A DNA stretch of 64,000 bases from Dyella sp. 2HG41-7 (GTDB lineage Bacteria > Pseudomonadota > Gammaproteobacteria > Xanthomonadales > Rhodanobacteraceae), in NCBI RefSeq assembly GCF_021390675.1, contig NZ_JAJEJV010000004.1:1178001-1242000 (forward strand), in the 5' to 3' direction. The translations under genes and the position numbers were made by a program. Every line of letters begins with the position of its first letter. Within the stretch, counting starts at the first letter, position 1. This document shows, piece by piece, positions 1 to 9,085 of the stretch. The notes under the pieces are model-generated. The model saw nothing but the letters and a program-made list of their open reading frames with translations. It was not told the origin of the DNA and did not search any database.

Positions 1-58
1 TTTTGCCCGAAGCGATGCCGCCTGTCAGGGCGACCGTAAAGGGCGCCGTCTTGCTCAT
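1..58 (-). CDS. coaE: Dephospho-CoA kinase, N-terminal fragment (cut by window edge)
   Basis: Only the first 19 codons lie in the window. They read MSKTAPFTVALTGGIASGK, which ends in the P-loop (GGIASGK) that opens dephospho-CoA kinase, the last enzyme of coenzyme A synthesis. The ATG overlaps the pilD stop by four bases (ATGA), so the two genes are probably translationally coupled. coaE directly after pilD is the classical gammaproteobacterial arrangement, which supports the call despite the short fragment. The rest of the protein lies beyond position 1. Confidence 0.85.
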   Translation of the reverse strand, partial: MSKTAPFTVALTGGIASGK

Positions 59-912
59 CGCATTCCGGTGAAACTCGCATACGCCTGCCACAACGTATCG
101 CCGGCGATAAACCACACCCATCCCGCGATGGCGATAAATGGACCGAACGGCATCGGCACTTCGCGGGCGTGTTTGCGCAGCGCGATTAGCGTGCCGCCGA
201 TGATCGCGCCGATCAGCGACGAAAGCAGAATCACCGGAAGCAACGAGCCGGGCCCCATCCATGCACCCAATGCGGCGAGCAATTTGAAATCGCCAAAGCC
301 CATGCCTTCCTTACCGGTAAGCAACTTAAACGCCCAGTACACACTCCACAGGCTGAGATAGCCGATGGCGGCGCCGAGAATAGAAGATGTCGGCTCCACA
401 AAGAGATGGGCGACGCTCAACAACAATCCCAGCCACAACAGGGGCAGGGTGATCTGGTCCGGCAGCAACTGCGTGCGGAAATCGATGCCCGACAACGCAA
501 CCAGCGCCCACGTCAAACACAAACCGACAAGTCCCGACCATGTGGGACCGAATTTCCAGATTACGAGCGCGCTTAAAATGCCTGTCAGAAGTTCGATCAG
601 CGGGTATTGAATGGAGATCGGCGCTTGGCAATAACGGCACCGGCCGCGCAGAAGCAGCCAGCCGAAGACGGGAATGTTGTCGCGCGCCGCGAGAGGATGT
701 TTGCAATGCGGGCAGTGCGAGCCTTCGCGGACGATACCCGGCGGTAAGGTTTCCTGAGGAGTGCCCAATTGCAGGATGTCGTGCGCTTCCTGTTTCCAAA
801 ACGCTTCCAGCCTGGCCGGCAAGCGCAGGATGACGACATTGAGGAAGCTGCCAACAAGCAGGCCGAGGACCCCTGCAGCGGCGATCCAGACGATCAAAGG
901 CAAATCGGGCAT
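55..912 (-). CDS. pilD: Type IV prepilin peptidase / N-methyltransferase PilD
   Basis: Bifunctional inner-membrane enzyme that cleaves the leader of type IV prepilins after Gly and N-methylates the new N-terminal Phe. The 285-residue protein has the two CxxC pairs of the cytoplasmic zinc domain (Cys67/70 and Cys92/95) and both catalytic aspartates (Asp144 in GIDFR and Asp208 in GxGFGD). Several hydrophobic segments follow. I start at the ATG at 912 (MPDLPLIV). A GTG 30 bases upstream is in frame, but it lies inside a perfect hairpin and adds a polar stretch atypical of the family. Its substrates in this window are the two pilins at 26.1-27.2 kb. Confidence 0.95.
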   Translation of the reverse strand: MPDLPLIVWIAAAGVLGLLVGSFLNVVILRLPARLEAFWKQEAHDILQLGTPQETLPPGIVREGSHCPHCKHPLAARDNIPVFGWLLLRGRCRYCQAPISIQYPLIELLTGILSALVIWKFGPTWSGLVGLCLTWALVALSGIDFRTQLLPDQITLPLLWLGLLLSVAHLFVEPTSSILGAAIGYLSLWSVYWAFKLLTGKEGMGFGDFKLLAALGAWMGPGSLLPVILLSSLIGAIIGGTLIALRKHAREVPMPFGPFIAIAGWVWFIAGDTLWQAYASFTGMR

Positions 913-934
913 GCAGGTACCGTGGTTATGAAAA

Positions 935-976
935 CGCGCCACATTATTGCCGCGGTGGCGGCAATAATGTGGCGCG
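935..976 (-). terminator. Perfect 19-bp hairpin between pilC and pilD
   Basis: Bases 935-953 and 958-976 are exact inverted complements separated by a four-base loop (ggtg). On the minus strand the stem is followed by four T residues. It sits just after the pilC stop and 22 bases before the pilD start. It can act as a terminator or attenuator that lowers pilD-coaE expression relative to pilC, or as an mRNA-stabilising stem. The T run is short for a strong intrinsic terminator. Confidence 0.7.
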
Positions 977-984
977 CTGTGGCG

Positions 985-2250
985 TCAGACGGTGGCGGCG
1001 AGTTTGAAGATCGGCAAGTACAGCGAAACGACCATGCCACCCACCAAGACACCCAATATCACCATCATCAAGGGTTCGAGCAGGGAGGCTAGCGTGTCGA
1101 CGGCGTTGTTGACTTCTTCTTCGTAGAATTCGGCACACTTGAAGAGCATGTGGTCCAGCGCGCCGGACTCTTCGCCGATGGCGACCATCTGCACGACCAT
1201 GTTGGGAAACAGTCCGGTCTGGCGCATCGCTAATTGGAGTTGATGACCAACTGCAACGTCTTCGCGTATGTGATGAACTGCGTCTCCGTAAACAACACTA
1301 CCTGTCGCTCCTGCTACGGCATCCAGCGCCTCGACCAGCGGTACGCCGGCGCGGAATGTAACACCCAAGGTACGTGAAAATCGTGCGATGGCCGACTGAC
1401 GAAGAATATTACCCATCACCGGTAGTTTAAGTGTCACTCGCTCAAGCAAGTGCGCAAACTTCTCCGATCGTTTCTTGGCCATGACGAGAGCGGTGATGCT
1501 GCCAACAATTCCGAAAAGAACTACCCACCAATAGTGCTGCATGAATTCGGACATCGACACGACGAATTGTGTCGGCGCGGGGAGGGCTGCTCCTGCATCC
1601 TGAAAGGTTTTTGCAAACACTGGTACGACGAATAGCAGCATGATCATGCATACGGCGAATGCTACGACCAGTACCATCAAGGGATAGAAAAGCGCTTTCT
1701 TGATTTTTGCTTTGATCGCTTCTGTCTTTTCCTTGTATGTCGCGACTGTGTCCAGGATGGTGTCGAGCACACCGGCCGATTCGCCTGCACGAACCAGATT
1801 GCGATAGAGCTCATCGAACTGCACTGGATACTGGCCAAGAGCTTCATGCAATGCGGAGCCGCCCTCGATGCTTTGTTTGACGTCGGTCAGCATCGTTTTG
1901 AAGCGCGGATTCTTCTGGCCATCCGCAATGATGTCGAAGGCCTGCACCATCGGCACGCCGGAAGCCATCATGGTGGCGATTTGTCGGCTGAAAATTGCGA
2001 CGTCGCGTGGCTTTACCGCACTCCCCGAACCGCCGAACAGAGGCTTGGAGCGCTCCTTCACGGTTTGCGGGTTCATCCCTTGCTGGCGCAGCGCGGCCTT
2101 TACCAGCGAAGGGTTCTTCGACTGCATCGAACCGGTCATGCGCTTACCGCGCTTGTCCAGCGCCACCCAGTCAAACGTGGGCATCTCCGAGATCTGGGCG
2201 CGCTGCGCGCCCTGCTGGCGAGTCTTTGTGGCGGCTGTAACCGTGGCCAT
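985..2250 (-). CDS. pilC: Type IV pilus inner-membrane platform protein PilC
   Basis: Integral membrane core of the type IV pilus motor, which couples PilB (and PilT) ATPase turnover to pilin insertion or removal. The 421-residue protein has the duplicated GspF/T2SSF domain: a first cytoplasmic helical domain (about 85-210), a long hydrophobic segment near 190-215, a second at about 240-260, the repeat domain, and a C-terminal membrane segment ending in SLYLPIFKLAATV, a typical PilC tail. The start at 2250 has a GGGGGA Shine-Dalgarno about nine bases upstream. It follows pilB after a 133-base gap with a small GTCAC/GTGAC hairpin. No pilin gene lies between pilB and pilC, unlike in Xanthomonas. 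Confidence 0.95.
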   Translation of the reverse strand: MATVTAATKTRQQGAQRAQISEMPTFDWVALDKRGKRMTGSMQSKNPSLVKAALRQQGMNPQTVKERSKPLFGGSGSAVKPRDVAIFSRQIATMMASGVPMVQAFDIIADGQKNPRFKTMLTDVKQSIEGGSALHEALGQYPVQFDELYRNLVRAGESAGVLDTILDTVATYKEKTEAIKAKIKKALFYPLMVLVVAFAVCMIMLLFVVPVFAKTFQDAGAALPAPTQFVVSMSEFMQHYWWVVLFGIVGSITALVMAKKRSEKFAHLLERVTLKLPVMGNILRQSAIARFSRTLGVTFRAGVPLVEALDAVAGATGSVVYGDAVHHIREDVAVGHQLQLAMRQTGLFPNMVVQMVAIGEESGALDHMLFKCAEFYEEEVNNAVDTLASLLEPLMMVILGVLVGGMVVSLYLPIFKLAATV

Positions 2251-2383
2251 GCTGTTTATTCCCCCAATAATCGGACCCGGCGCCGAGGCGCAGCGGGCAA
2301 GATAATCACCAGCTTACGTCACTTTGGTGACCAATTTCGTGGCCGCCCGCGCAAGTCCGGTATGAAAACGGTCCGATACACCG

Positions 2384-4111
2384 TCAATCCTTGGTTACAC
2401 GATCGATTTCCGCAAGACTGGTGACCCCGGCCTTCACCTTCAACATGGCAGAGGCGCGCAGATCGTTAATGCCTAGCTTGGTAGCTATTTCTGCGATCTG
2501 AAGTGCGTTTCCGCCTTCCAGGATGATTTTCTGAATTGCTTCGACCATCGGCATGACTTGGTAGATACCGACACGCCCTTTGTAGCCTTCGTTGCAGTCC
2601 TGACATCCCACTGCTTCGTATAGGGTCAAGCCGTCGTCAATGTCTTGTTGGGTGAAGCCGGCTGCCAGCAATGCCTGCGGAGGCAGGGTTATGGGCTTCT
2701 TACAGCTATGCAGCCGTCGTGCTAGGCGCTGCGCGATGACCAGAGTGACCGACGACGTAATGTTATAGGGGGCGATGCCCATATTCATCAGACGCGAGAT
2801 GGTCTGAGGGGCATCGTTGGTATGCAAGGTCGACAACACCATGTGGCCGGTCTGCGCGGCCTTGATGGCGATCTCGGCCGTCTCAAGGTCGCGGATTTCG
2901 CCGACCATGATTATGTCCGGGTCTTGGCGCAGGAAGGAACGCAGCGCCGCAGCAAACGTCATTCCTCGCTTAGTGTTTTGCTGGACCTGGTTGATGCCTT
3001 CGACGCGAATTTCCACCGGGTCTTCCACCGTGGAGATGTTGCGTTCGGCCGTATTTAGGATGTTCAACGCCGTATACAGCGAAACCGTCTTACCCGAGCC
3101 GGTGGGACCGGTGACCAGGACCATGCCGTAGGGTTTGTGGATGGCGTCCAGATAAAGCCGCTTCTGTTCATCCTCGTAACCCAGTTTGTCGATGCCGAGC
3201 TTGGCCGAGGAGCTGTCCAAAATACGTAGCACGATCTTTTCGCCGAATAGGGTCGGCAGGGTGCTGACGCGAAAATCCATCGCGTGGCTTTTGGACAGGT
3301 TGAGCTTGATACGGCCGTCCTGAGGTACTCGGCGCTCGGCGATGTCCAGGCCGGCCATGACCTTCAGGCGGGAAGAGATTCGATTTGCCAGCTTGGTAGG
3401 TGGGCTGGCGACGGCTCGCAGCATACCGTCCATGCGCAAGCGCACGCGATAATTGCTTTCGTATGGCTCAAAGTGGATGTCCGAGGCGCCGCGCCGAATC
3501 GCATCCACCAGAATTTTGTTGACAAACTTAACGACCGGGGCGTCGTCGTTGGCCGTTGCATCAATGCCGCCGCCTGAAGACTCGCCGTCTTCATCGACCG
3601 ATTCCAGCGCTAGATCTTCCAAATCACCGCCGCCGAGGTCGGGAGTGACATTGCTAAGCGTGTTAACGGTGGCGTCAATCGCCCGGCTCAGCTGGGCACG
3701 CTCCACCAAAACCGGTTCCACCATGCAATTGGAGTGGAACTTGATTTCATCCAGGGCGTGCAATTGCATCGGATCGGCAATGCCGACGAAGAGGCGCTTG
3801 CCGCGTTTCATCAGAGGCAGGGCTTGGTGCTTAGTCATCAAGTCCTGGCTGATCAGGTTGATCGGCATGCTGGACTGGGCAAGCGCCGTTACATCAAAGA
3901 TAGGCATGCCAAATTCAGCCGACGCAACCTGGGTCAACCGGCTGTTATCGACAAGCGACTGATCCAATAACCAGGCGGTCAGCGTCTTTTTTTGCTGATT
4001 CGACTCGGTAACGGCCTTGCGGACGTCGGCTTCTGGCAGCACTCCCTCGGAGACGAGTCGACGGGCTAGTCCGGACAGGCCAAGTGCGCTGGGCTGCGGC
4101 TGGGATGACAT
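2384..4111 (-). CDS. pilB: Type IV pilus extension ATPase PilB
   Basis: Cytoplasmic hexameric ATPase that powers pilus extension. The 575-residue protein has an N-terminal MshEN-like domain (about 1-150), a linker rich in acidic and Gly residues (160-190), then the GspE ATPase core: Walker A GPTGSGKT at 335-342, Walker B around IIMVGE (400-405) and the His box STLHTND near 427-433. A cysteine cluster (Cys470, Cys503, Cys506) marks the metal site. The start has a TAGGTAGG ribosome site upstream. It is divergent from the glycosyltransferase gene at 4337, so the 225-base gap must carry its promoter. Confidence 0.96.
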   Translation of the reverse strand: MSSQPQPSALGLSGLARRLVSEGVLPEADVRKAVTESNQQKKTLTAWLLDQSLVDNSRLTQVASAEFGMPIFDVTALAQSSMPINLISQDLMTKHQALPLMKRGKRLFVGIADPMQLHALDEIKFHSNCMVEPVLVERAQLSRAIDATVNTLSNVTPDLGGGDLEDLALESVDEDGESSGGGIDATANDDAPVVKFVNKILVDAIRRGASDIHFEPYESNYRVRLRMDGMLRAVASPPTKLANRISSRLKVMAGLDIAERRVPQDGRIKLNLSKSHAMDFRVSTLPTLFGEKIVLRILDSSSAKLGIDKLGYEDEQKRLYLDAIHKPYGMVLVTGPTGSGKTVSLYTALNILNTAERNISTVEDPVEIRVEGINQVQQNTKRGMTFAAALRSFLRQDPDIIMVGEIRDLETAEIAIKAAQTGHMVLSTLHTNDAPQTISRLMNMGIAPYNITSSVTLVIAQRLARRLHSCKKPITLPPQALLAAGFTQQDIDDGLTLYEAVGCQDCNEGYKGRVGIYQVMPMVEAIQKIILEGGNALQIAEIATKLGINDLRASAMLKVKAGVTSLAEIDRVTKD

Positions 4112-4304
4112 GACGAAACCTACCTAAATCCCCTGATTGGATTCGAATTTAGCGCACATCGGAGCCTCAGGCTATGGACCTGGGCCGGTTTTCCAGTAGT
4201 GCCTGAGCGCTGAGGGCCGGAAAGGTCTTCTGATTGGTCGATAAGGTGAACTGAATCACCCGAACTCGAGGTCGCCTTCCATAGGTGGCGTACCTTCGGC
4301 AGGT

Positions 4305-4310
4305 TATGAT
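4305..4310 (+). promoter_or_regulatory. Possible -10 box for the plus-strand glycosyltransferase operon
   Basis: TATGAT lies 27 bases before the TTG start of the first glycosyltransferase, in the gap divergent from pilB. No convincing -35 hexamer is found at normal spacing, so this is a weak call based on position and the near-consensus hexamer. The rest of the 225-base gap shows only the pilB ribosome site near its lower end. Confidence 0.3.
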
Positions 4311-4336
4311 CAATCAACACTCAGGGAAATTCAGGT

Positions 4337-5194
4337 TTGAACAGTCTAAGCATCATTTTGCCCGCCAAAAACGAGGCGCGTGCGTTGACCGACCTATTGC
4401 CGAAGCTCCGTGCAGCACAGCCGGCCGCCGAAATCATCGTGGTCGATGATGGCTCTACCGACGACACCCCCCAGATTTGCGCACATTCCGGCGTGACATG
4501 CCTGTCCTCTCCTTACTCGATGGGAAACGGCGCGGCGATTAAACGCGGTGCCCGCGCTGCGCGAGGCGATGTGCTGGTATTTATGGATGGCGATGGGCAG
4601 CACAGCGAAGTCGATGTTGCTCGACTTCTGGCGAAATTGGACGAAGGCTACGACATGGTCGTCGGCGCCCGTGATTGGGGCAGCCAGGCCGGCGTTGGAC
4701 GCGGCGTCGCCAATACGCTTTACAACTGGCTGGCCACTCGGATGACCGGTCACGCAGTAACCGACCTTACTTCCGGTTTTCGCGTCGTGCGCGCGGAAAA
4801 ATTCCGCGAGTTTTTACACCTATTGCCGAACGGCTTTTCATATCCAACCACCAGCACTATGGCCTTCTTTCGTAGTGCCTACCTGGTCGCCTATGTACCG
4901 ATCAAGGCGGCGCAACGCGTGGGCAAGAGCCATATACGCCCGTTGCGCGATGGCGTGCGTTTCCTGCTCATCATCTTCAAGATTGCCACCCTGTATTCGC
5001 CGCTGAAGTTGTTCGTACCAGCAAGCGCGCTGTTCTTTTTGTTGGGCTGTGCGAATTACGCTTGGACCTACGTGCATGAGGGGCGCCTCACCAATGGTAG
5101 TGCCTTGATGTGGAGTGCTGCGGTGATCGTGTTTTTGATCGGATTGGTGTCTGAGCAGATCACGGCCCTTCTTTACACACGTTTCGGTCGCTAA
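4337..5194 (+). CDS. Family 2 glycosyltransferase (polyprenyl-phosphate sugar synthase type)
   Basis: The 285-residue protein opens with a GT-A nucleotide-sugar binding fold (SIILPAKNEA, VVDDGSTDDT) and carries the DxD-like MDGDGQH motif near residue 95. Two hydrophobic segments at the C-terminus (about 225-275) anchor it in the membrane. This is the layout of dolichyl/undecaprenyl-phosphate mannose or glucose synthase-like enzymes, which charge a lipid carrier with one sugar. The start is a TTG preceded by CAGG. The stop overlaps the next ATG by one base (TAATG), so the two are coupled. The donor sugar cannot be told from sequence. A lipid-linked monosaccharide donor would suit the GT-C proteins at 22-26 kb. 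Confidence 0.8.
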   Translation: MNSLSIILPAKNEARALTDLLPKLRAAQPAAEIIVVDDGSTDDTPQICAHSGVTCLSSPYSMGNGAAIKRGARAARGDVLVFMDGDGQHSEVDVARLLAKLDEGYDMVVGARDWGSQAGVGRGVANTLYNWLATRMTGHAVTDLTSGFRVVRAEKFREFLHLLPNGFSYPTTSTMAFFRSAYLVAYVPIKAAQRVGKSHIRPLRDGVRFLLIIFKIATLYSPLKLFVPASALFFLLGCANYAWTYVHEGRLTNGSALMWSAAVIVFLIGLVSEQITALLYTRFGR

Positions 5195-5901
5195 TGGCCA
5201 CAATTTCGAAAAAATGGGCAGAAGGGTTTGCCCATACCCCCTTGCACCCGCAATGGTTGTTGGGCCGGAGATCGGCGCCGTCGGGATTAGCTCATTGCAC
5301 CGGCAGATTCTTGGATATTGGTGCTGCTGATTGCTGGGTTGAATCCTTGCTGCCAGCGGGTGTGGAGTATGTGGCGCTTGACTATCCTTCCACGGGGCGT
5401 GACTTGTACGGCGGAACGCCGCATGTCTTTGCCGATGGAGCATGTTTGCCTTTTCCGAATGAATGCTTCGATGGTGTTGCGTGCTTGGAGGTGCTGGAAC
5501 ACGTGCCTGATCCAATGGCCGTCATGACCGAAATAGAACGTGTGTTGAAACCAGCTGGGCGCGCTTGGATATCCATGCCGTTTCTCTATCCTCTGCACGA
5601 CTTGCCTTTCGATTTTCAACGATATACCGAACAGGGATTGATGCGGATCGCCAGCCGGTGTGGATTGCAAGTCGTCTCTATTCAGCGGCGCAATCATGCG
5701 ATTGATACGGCTGGCCTGCTGCTCTGCCTTGCGATTGCTGGTGGGATATATGCGCAGAGGCGGATATGGCGGGCCTGCTTGTTGCCATTTGCAGCAATGA
5801 TGGTCTTGTTCACGAATTTGGCTACATGGGTGCTTGCGCGGATATGGCCCGATTGGACGCATGTTGCGACCGGGTATGCAATGGAGGTACGCAAGCCTTG
5901 A
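5194..5901 (+). CDS. Class I SAM-dependent methyltransferase with membrane tail
   Basis: The 235-residue protein has the Rossmann-type SAM motif FLDIGAADCW (about 34-43), an acidic residue after the second strand (ALDYPS), and the EVLEHVPDP block near 100 typical of Methyltransf_11 enzymes. The C-terminal third is hydrophobic (about 170-215), suggesting membrane association. It lies in a five-gene plus-strand glycan block. Methylation of a sugar or of a lipid-linked glycan is the likely role, but the substrate is unknown. It overlaps both neighbours (TAATG upstream, TTGA downstream). Confidence 0.8.
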   Translation: MATISKKWAEGFAHTPLHPQWLLGRRSAPSGLAHCTGRFLDIGAADCWVESLLPAGVEYVALDYPSTGRDLYGGTPHVFADGACLPFPNECFDGVACLEVLEHVPDPMAVMTEIERVLKPAGRAWISMPFLYPLHDLPFDFQRYTEQGLMRIASRCGLQVVSIQRRNHAIDTAGLLLCLAIAGGIYAQRRIWRACLLPFAAMMVLFTNLATWVLARIWPDWTHVATGYAMEVRKP

Positions 5902-7127
5902 ACACGACGGAGAGTCGAGATGCACCACCGACGCTGGTAGTTGTAGCCTCGACCTATCCCCGGTGGCACGGAGATCCGGAGCCTGCTTTCGTCCATGAGT
6001 TGTCACGCCGCTTCATCGGACGCTTCCGCGTGATTGCGGTTGTTCCGGATGCGCCAGGTGCTGATGAGAGCGGCGTGCAAGATGGCGTCGAGGTTGTTCG
6101 CTTTCGGTACGCACCACGCATCTTACAGACCTTGGTGAATGACGGAGGCATCATTGCCAATCTGCAGAAAAGCTCATGGAAGCCGTTGCTTCTGCCTACT
6201 TTTGCGATCTCGCAGTGGTGGTCGGTGTGGAGGCTGTTGCGAAGGAACAAGGTCGATGCAATTCATGCACACTGGCTGCTTCCACAGGGGTTGATTGCGG
6301 TGCTGGCGTGCAAGCTGACACACCGAGCACCTCCCGTGCTTGTGACTTCGCATGGCGCCGATTTGTTTGCACTTCGTGGATTCTTGCCGAGTTTGCTGAA
6401 ACGCTTTGTCGCCCGGAACGTCGACATGTTCACTGTGGTCAGTGAAGCCATGCGTCCCGAGTTGGCGCGAATTGGCGCGCGTATGGAAAGGGTGCTCGTC
6501 AGGCCGATGGGGGTAGATCTTCTGCATGTCTTCAAGCCAGATTCATTAGTGGAGCGTGCTGACCAGGAGCTGTTGTTCGTCGGAAGGCTGGTGGAAAAGA
6601 AAGGTCTTCGTTATCTAATTGATGCCATGCCGGAAGTGCTGAAATCGATACCAGACGTGCGTCTTTTTGTCGTTGGCTTCGGCCCGGAGCGTACCAGGTT
6701 GGAAAACCAAGCAAGCAGTCTCGGGCTGAGCGACAAGATCCAGTTCGTTGGCCCATTGCCGCAGGCATCACTGCCGGCCTATTACCAGCGCGCAACTGTT
6801 TTCGTGGCACCCTTCATTGAAGCCGAGTCAGGGGACCAGGAGGGACTCGGGCTTGTCGCTGCGGAGGCTGCAGGCTGCGCTTGTCCTGTCATCATCGGCG
6901 ATGTGCCCGGTGCACACGGACTTCTGAACCCGAGCTGCGCGAAATTCGTGCGGCCGAAGAATACGGGCGAGCTCGCAGCTGCAATCGTCGAAGTGCTCAA
7001 AGATCGGGCAGGGCGAGAACAACGAGCTTTGCGGGCGCGCGAACGCGTTTTGAAAACTATCGATTGGAATGTGGTATCCAATGGATATGCCGAGCTCATT
7101 GACGGCATCGTGAAATCTCGGCACTGA
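5898..7127 (+). CDS. GT4-family glycosyltransferase
   Basis: GT-B type retaining glycosyltransferase of 409 residues. The N-terminal acceptor domain shows the GT4 entry VVVASTYPRWHGDPEPAFVHE and a HAHWLLPQG block. The C-terminal donor domain has LLFVGRLVEKKGLRYLIDAM and the E-rich nucleotide-binding segment EAESGDQEGLGLVAAEAAGC. The frame is open further upstream, but that part lies inside the methyltransferase gene. I use the TTG at 5898, which overlaps the preceding stop (TTGA) and has GGAGG at 5883-5887 at a good distance. Acceptor and sugar are unknown. Confidence 0.85.
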   Translation: MNTTESRDAPPTLVVVASTYPRWHGDPEPAFVHELSRRFIGRFRVIAVVPDAPGADESGVQDGVEVVRFRYAPRILQTLVNDGGIIANLQKSSWKPLLLPTFAISQWWSVWRLLRRNKVDAIHAHWLLPQGLIAVLACKLTHRAPPVLVTSHGADLFALRGFLPSLLKRFVARNVDMFTVVSEAMRPELARIGARMERVLVRPMGVDLLHVFKPDSLVERADQELLFVGRLVEKKGLRYLIDAMPEVLKSIPDVRLFVVGFGPERTRLENQASSLGLSDKIQFVGPLPQASLPAYYQRATVFVAPFIEAESGDQEGLGLVAAEAAGCACPVIIGDVPGAHGLLNPSCAKFVRPKNTGELAAAIVEVLKDRAGREQRALRARERVLKTIDWNVVSNGYAELIDGIVKSRH

Positions 7128-7130
7128 CGC

Positions 7131-8210
7131 ATGAGCGTGTTATTTATAGGTAAGCGTTTCTATACCAATCGTGACGCGTTGCGCGAAAAGTACGGCCGCA
7201 TCTACCAGTTGCCAAGATATTGGGCGCGGTCCGGGATCAAAACGCAATTGTGGTTGGTCGACTATCACAGCCATGACACCGTCCGAGCGAGTGATGATTC
7301 GCTGGATGTGATATCGACTCCGGTTCGAAACCTGGCCTTGTTCAAGCACTGGTTTTTCGGTGGCTACGCGCAAGAGAAGGGGGTCGACACAGTCGTTGCC
7401 AGCGGCGATTGCTACATAGGCTGGATGGGCTGGCGAATAGCCCGAAAACTCGGTGCGCGATTCATGTTCGACGTTTACGACAAATATGATGAGTTCGCCG
7501 GGTATCGCAGCCTCCCTGGGTTTGATCTTTTCCGATATTTGATGAGAAAGGCCGATGCAAACCTGTTTGCAAGCCGGGCTTTAATGGACCACTACAGCGA
7601 TGTAGCGAAATCGAGCCTTTTGGTCCCCAACGGAATCGATGAGGACTTGTTCAGACCCAGATCGTCCACCGAGAGTCGGGCAGCAATGGGGTTGACGCCG
7701 GAACAGAAAGTCATTGGCTACTTCGGCAGTTTGACGGAAGATCGCGGCATCTCCGATTTGATCCGAGCCATTGCCATACTTCGTGAGCGGGATGGCAGTG
7801 TTGTACTGCTGCTAGCAGGAAAGCGGGAAGGCACGCTCCAAGTTGTCGGAAATGGGGTCGTCTATCTCGGAAATCTTCCGTTCGAACGTGTTCCGACCGC
7901 GATGGCTTGCTGTGACGTTTTAGCTTTGCCTTACCGCAGATCGCCGTTCCTCGATATGGCCTCCTCATGCAAGATCGCTGAATACCTCGCGATGGAGCTT
8001 CCGATTGTTGCCACCAGCTCGCCAAACATCGTTACCAACTTTCCGGAGGAGGTGACGCGGCTGGGGGAATTTATCGCCAAGCCATCAGATGCCGCCGATC
8101 TTGCCAGGGCTCTTCGGGCGCAATTGCAAGCAAAGGTTGTGATTCGCCAGCGGAGGTCTACGACTTGGAAGGTGATTGCTGATGCACTCGCCCATGAATT
8201 GCCACTTTGA
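7131..8210 (+). CDS. GT4-family glycosyltransferase
   Basis: GT-B glycosyltransferase of 359 residues, four bases after the previous gene. The C-terminal half carries GYFGSLTEDRGISDLIRAI (donor-domain start) and the KIAEYLAMELPIVATSSPN segment that binds the nucleotide diphosphate sugar. The N-terminal domain is divergent (MSVLFIGKRFYTNRDALREK), as is usual for acceptor domains. Its position implies that it adds one sugar of the same lipid-linked oligosaccharide as its neighbours. The specific linkage cannot be inferred. Confidence 0.8.
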   Translation: MSVLFIGKRFYTNRDALREKYGRIYQLPRYWARSGIKTQLWLVDYHSHDTVRASDDSLDVISTPVRNLALFKHWFFGGYAQEKGVDTVVASGDCYIGWMGWRIARKLGARFMFDVYDKYDEFAGYRSLPGFDLFRYLMRKADANLFASRALMDHYSDVAKSSLLVPNGIDEDLFRPRSSTESRAAMGLTPEQKVIGYFGSLTEDRGISDLIRAIAILRERDGSVVLLLAGKREGTLQVVGNGVVYLGNLPFERVPTAMACCDVLALPYRRSPFLDMASSCKIAEYLAMELPIVATSSPNIVTNFPEEVTRLGEFIAKPSDAADLARALRAQLQAKVVIRQRRSTTWKVIADALAHELPL

Positions 8211-8298
8211 ACCTAGTGCGAAATAGTGAGCTAGATGAAAGGCAATTTATCTCATGTGACCTGCATAGATACTCGCGAGTAGCTTGGAATAATCATCG

Positions 8299-9075
8299 AT
8301 GTCCACGATTCCAGACATATCTGTCATTACTGCGACTTACAATGCCTGTGCATCCATAAAGAAATGTTTGCTCAGCGTGGCAAGCCAGACAGGTGTGTCT
8401 ATTGAGCACATCGTGATCGATGGCGGATCGCAAGATGGCACGGTGGACATACTGCGTGAACATGATGCCGGACTAGCATATTGGTGTTCGGAGCCCGATG
8501 GTGGCATCGCGGATGCAATGAACAAGGGTGTGGCGCGCGCAACCGGAGAATGGGTGATATTCATTCATGCGGACGACTGTTTGGCGGACCCCGGGGTGCT
8601 GGCGCAAGCTTTAAACAAGATCACGCTTAATGCCGATGTTGCCGTGTTTCCGGTTTTCTTCGGAACGGAATCGAGCTACAGATTGGTGCGGCCCAAGCCG
8701 GTAAGCTACATGACCAACTTCAAAATGGGGATGTGTCATCAGGGTATGCTAGTGCGGAATGAGTTGTTTCGGCGCATTGGCAGTTTTGATACCAGCTTCA
8801 AGGTCTGTATGGACTACGAACACATCCTCAGAGCCTTGCGCAATGGCGCGCGCCTAATAACTTATGAGGCGCCCGTCTTGAGCTGTATGAGTGATGGAGG
8901 TATCAGTAGCCGCCTCGATTGGCCGGCAGTGCGCAGGCGCATGCAAGAGGAGAAGCGGGTCAATGAAAGGTATGCACAATCGCGCTTGCTGCGCGGCATC
9001 CTGCGCGTGTATTGGTCGCTGTATATACCCTATCGTCGATTGCGCGCATGGATTCACGAAGTTGGACTGACTTGA
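8299..9075 (+). CDS. Family 2 glycosyltransferase, WcaA/WcaE-like
   Basis: Inverting GT-A glycosyltransferase of 258 residues. It has the donor-binding start ISVITATYNACASIKKCL, the IDGGSQDGTVDIL motif and the metal-binding HADDC near residue 92; the WCSEPDGGIADAMNKG segment is typical of WcaE-like enzymes. It is the last gene of the plus-strand block and ends ten bases from the oppositely oriented gmd-like gene at 9086, so the two blocks converge. The 88-base gap before it is the largest in this block and is visibly AT-richer than the pilus genes. Confidence 0.82.
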   Translation: MSTIPDISVITATYNACASIKKCLLSVASQTGVSIEHIVIDGGSQDGTVDILREHDAGLAYWCSEPDGGIADAMNKGVARATGEWVIFIHADDCLADPGVLAQALNKITLNADVAVFPVFFGTESSYRLVRPKPVSYMTNFKMGMCHQGMLVRNELFRRIGSFDTSFKVCMDYEHILRALRNGARLITYEAPVLSCMSDGGISSRLDWPAVRRRMQEEKRVNERYAQSRLLRGILRVYWSLYIPYRRLRAWIHEVGLT

Positions 9076-9085
9076 ACGCTGGTAC

